Origin: JADHOX01 sp038120515
GTDB lineage: Bacteria > Pseudomonadota > Alphaproteobacteria > Rickettsiales > JABIRX01
DNA: 43,928 bases
Assembly: GCA_038120515.1 (NCBI GenBank)
Contig: JAYOLW010000013.1
Location: forward strand, 1-43,928
Reading direction: 5' to 3'
In this document: one piece after another, positions 43,465 to 43,928 of the stretch
Position numbering within the stretch: position 1 is the stretch's first letter
Layout of the letters: every line of letters starts with the position of its first letter
Position numbers and translations under genes: made by a program
Notes under the pieces: model-generated
Seen by the model: the letters and a program-made list of their open reading frames with translations, nothing else
The model's database searches: none
What the model was told of the DNA's origin: nothing

Positions 43465-43928
43465 CGCTGTTTTTTAGTTGCTCTACCCTATTCTTTTTCA
43501 TTTGTTCAAAATCATCACCAGCATGATATGATGATCTTGTAAAAGGTGATGCTGAAACCATTAAAAAACCCTTAGCTTTGGCCATCCTTTCGTAATAATC
43601 AAACTCTTCGGGCGTGACATATCTTTTTACTTCAGCATGTTTTGGAGTTGGTCTTAAATATTGACCAATTGTTATAAAATCAATATCAGCAGAACGCATA
43701 TCATCCATTACTTGAAGAACTTCTTCCTTATCTTCACCAAGACCAACCATCAAACCTGACTTAGTAAAAATCTTAGGGTCTAATTCTTTAACATGTTTTA
43801 ATAAATTCAATGAATGAAAATATCTAGCACCAGGTCTAATTTGGTTATATAATCTAGGTACTGTTTCAATATTGTGATTAAATACGTCAGGTTTTGCATT
43901 AACGACAATTTTCAATACGTCATATTTA
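43457..43928 (-). CDS. lipA: Lipoyl synthase (5' part beyond window)
   Basis: Radical SAM enzyme inserting sulphur into protein-bound octanoate. Only the C-terminal 157 residues are here; the reading frame is open to the window edge (KYDVLKIVVNAKPDVFNHNI), so the TTG at 43915 is not the start and the radical-SAM cysteine motif lies outside. Visible family stretches are HNIETVPRLYNQIRPGARYF, KSGLMVGLGEDKEEV, ITIGQYLRPTPKHAEVKRYV and the end-conserved SASPFTRSSYHAGDDF with the serine that contacts the auxiliary cluster. It overlaps the class IV aminotransferase tail to tail by eight bases. Confidence 0.95.
   Translation of the reverse strand, partial: KYDVLKIVVNAKPDVFNHNIETVPRLYNQIRPGARYFHSLNLLKHVKELDPKIFTKSGLMVGLGEDKEEVLQVMDDMRSADIDFITIGQYLRPTPKHAEVKRYVTPEEFDYYERMAKAKGFLMVSASPFTRSSYHAGDDFEQMKKNRVEQLKNSAK

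Overview
The window looks like a compact, AT-rich alphaproteobacterial chromosome, probably from a host-associated or reduced-genome lineage such as Rickettsiales or Holosporales relatives. The taxonomy is an inference. It rests on a LeuD of alphaproteobacterial type, a 404-residue NADP isocitrate dehydrogenase, a 58-residue SDHAF4/DUF1674 protein (a family typical of alphaproteobacteria and mitochondria), very low G+C and tiny intergenic gaps. No rRNA, tRNA, CRISPR array, insertion sequence or prophage gene was recognised. There is no gene-free stretch above 300 bases; the longest gap is about 220 bases, upstream of 40537.

Layout: 1-667 holds the end-truncated queuosine-precursor transporter (minus). 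846-2712 holds dcd, interrupted by a 10-N assembly gap, then murA. hisS and a PolB-type exonuclease follow on minus, divergent from a BepA-like M48 protease and a YhiN-type flavoprotein on plus. 7754-10037 is dnaN-recF. From 21588 down to 10009 lies a long minus-strand run: fadD, fadI, fadJ, fadE, a PlsC-acyltransferase/alpha-beta-hydrolase fusion, icd and a CcmG-like thioredoxin. This reads as a fatty-acid activation and beta-oxidation unit that feeds the TCA cycle. ychF, metE with a small tail gene, folE, rsmD and a peroxiredoxin come next, then leuD-holA. A UbiH-type hydroxylase gene is interrupted by one in-frame TAA. parC, recO, the SDHAF4 gene, a SIMPL protein, ribB(A), ribE, mnmE, prs, rplY and pth make up a block of conserved housekeeping genes.

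39607-42574 is the most accessory part. It holds an iron superoxide dismutase with a twin-arginine signal peptide, a 499-residue protein with a ChaN/EreA-like core and a Pro5-Thr3-Ser7 tail encoded by a trinucleotide repeat, and a 143-residue orphan. A class IV aminotransferase/PabC-like gene and the end-truncated lipA close the window.

Several genes were given shorter starts than the longest open frame (dnaN, fadE, fadJ, rsmD, leuD, holA, ribBA, ribE, pth) because family N-termini, ATG codons, Shine-Dalgarno matches or gene coupling support them. Near-consensus sigma70-type promoters are visible before folE, leuD and rplY. Two factor-independent terminators, after parC and after the peroxiredoxin gene, are well supported.
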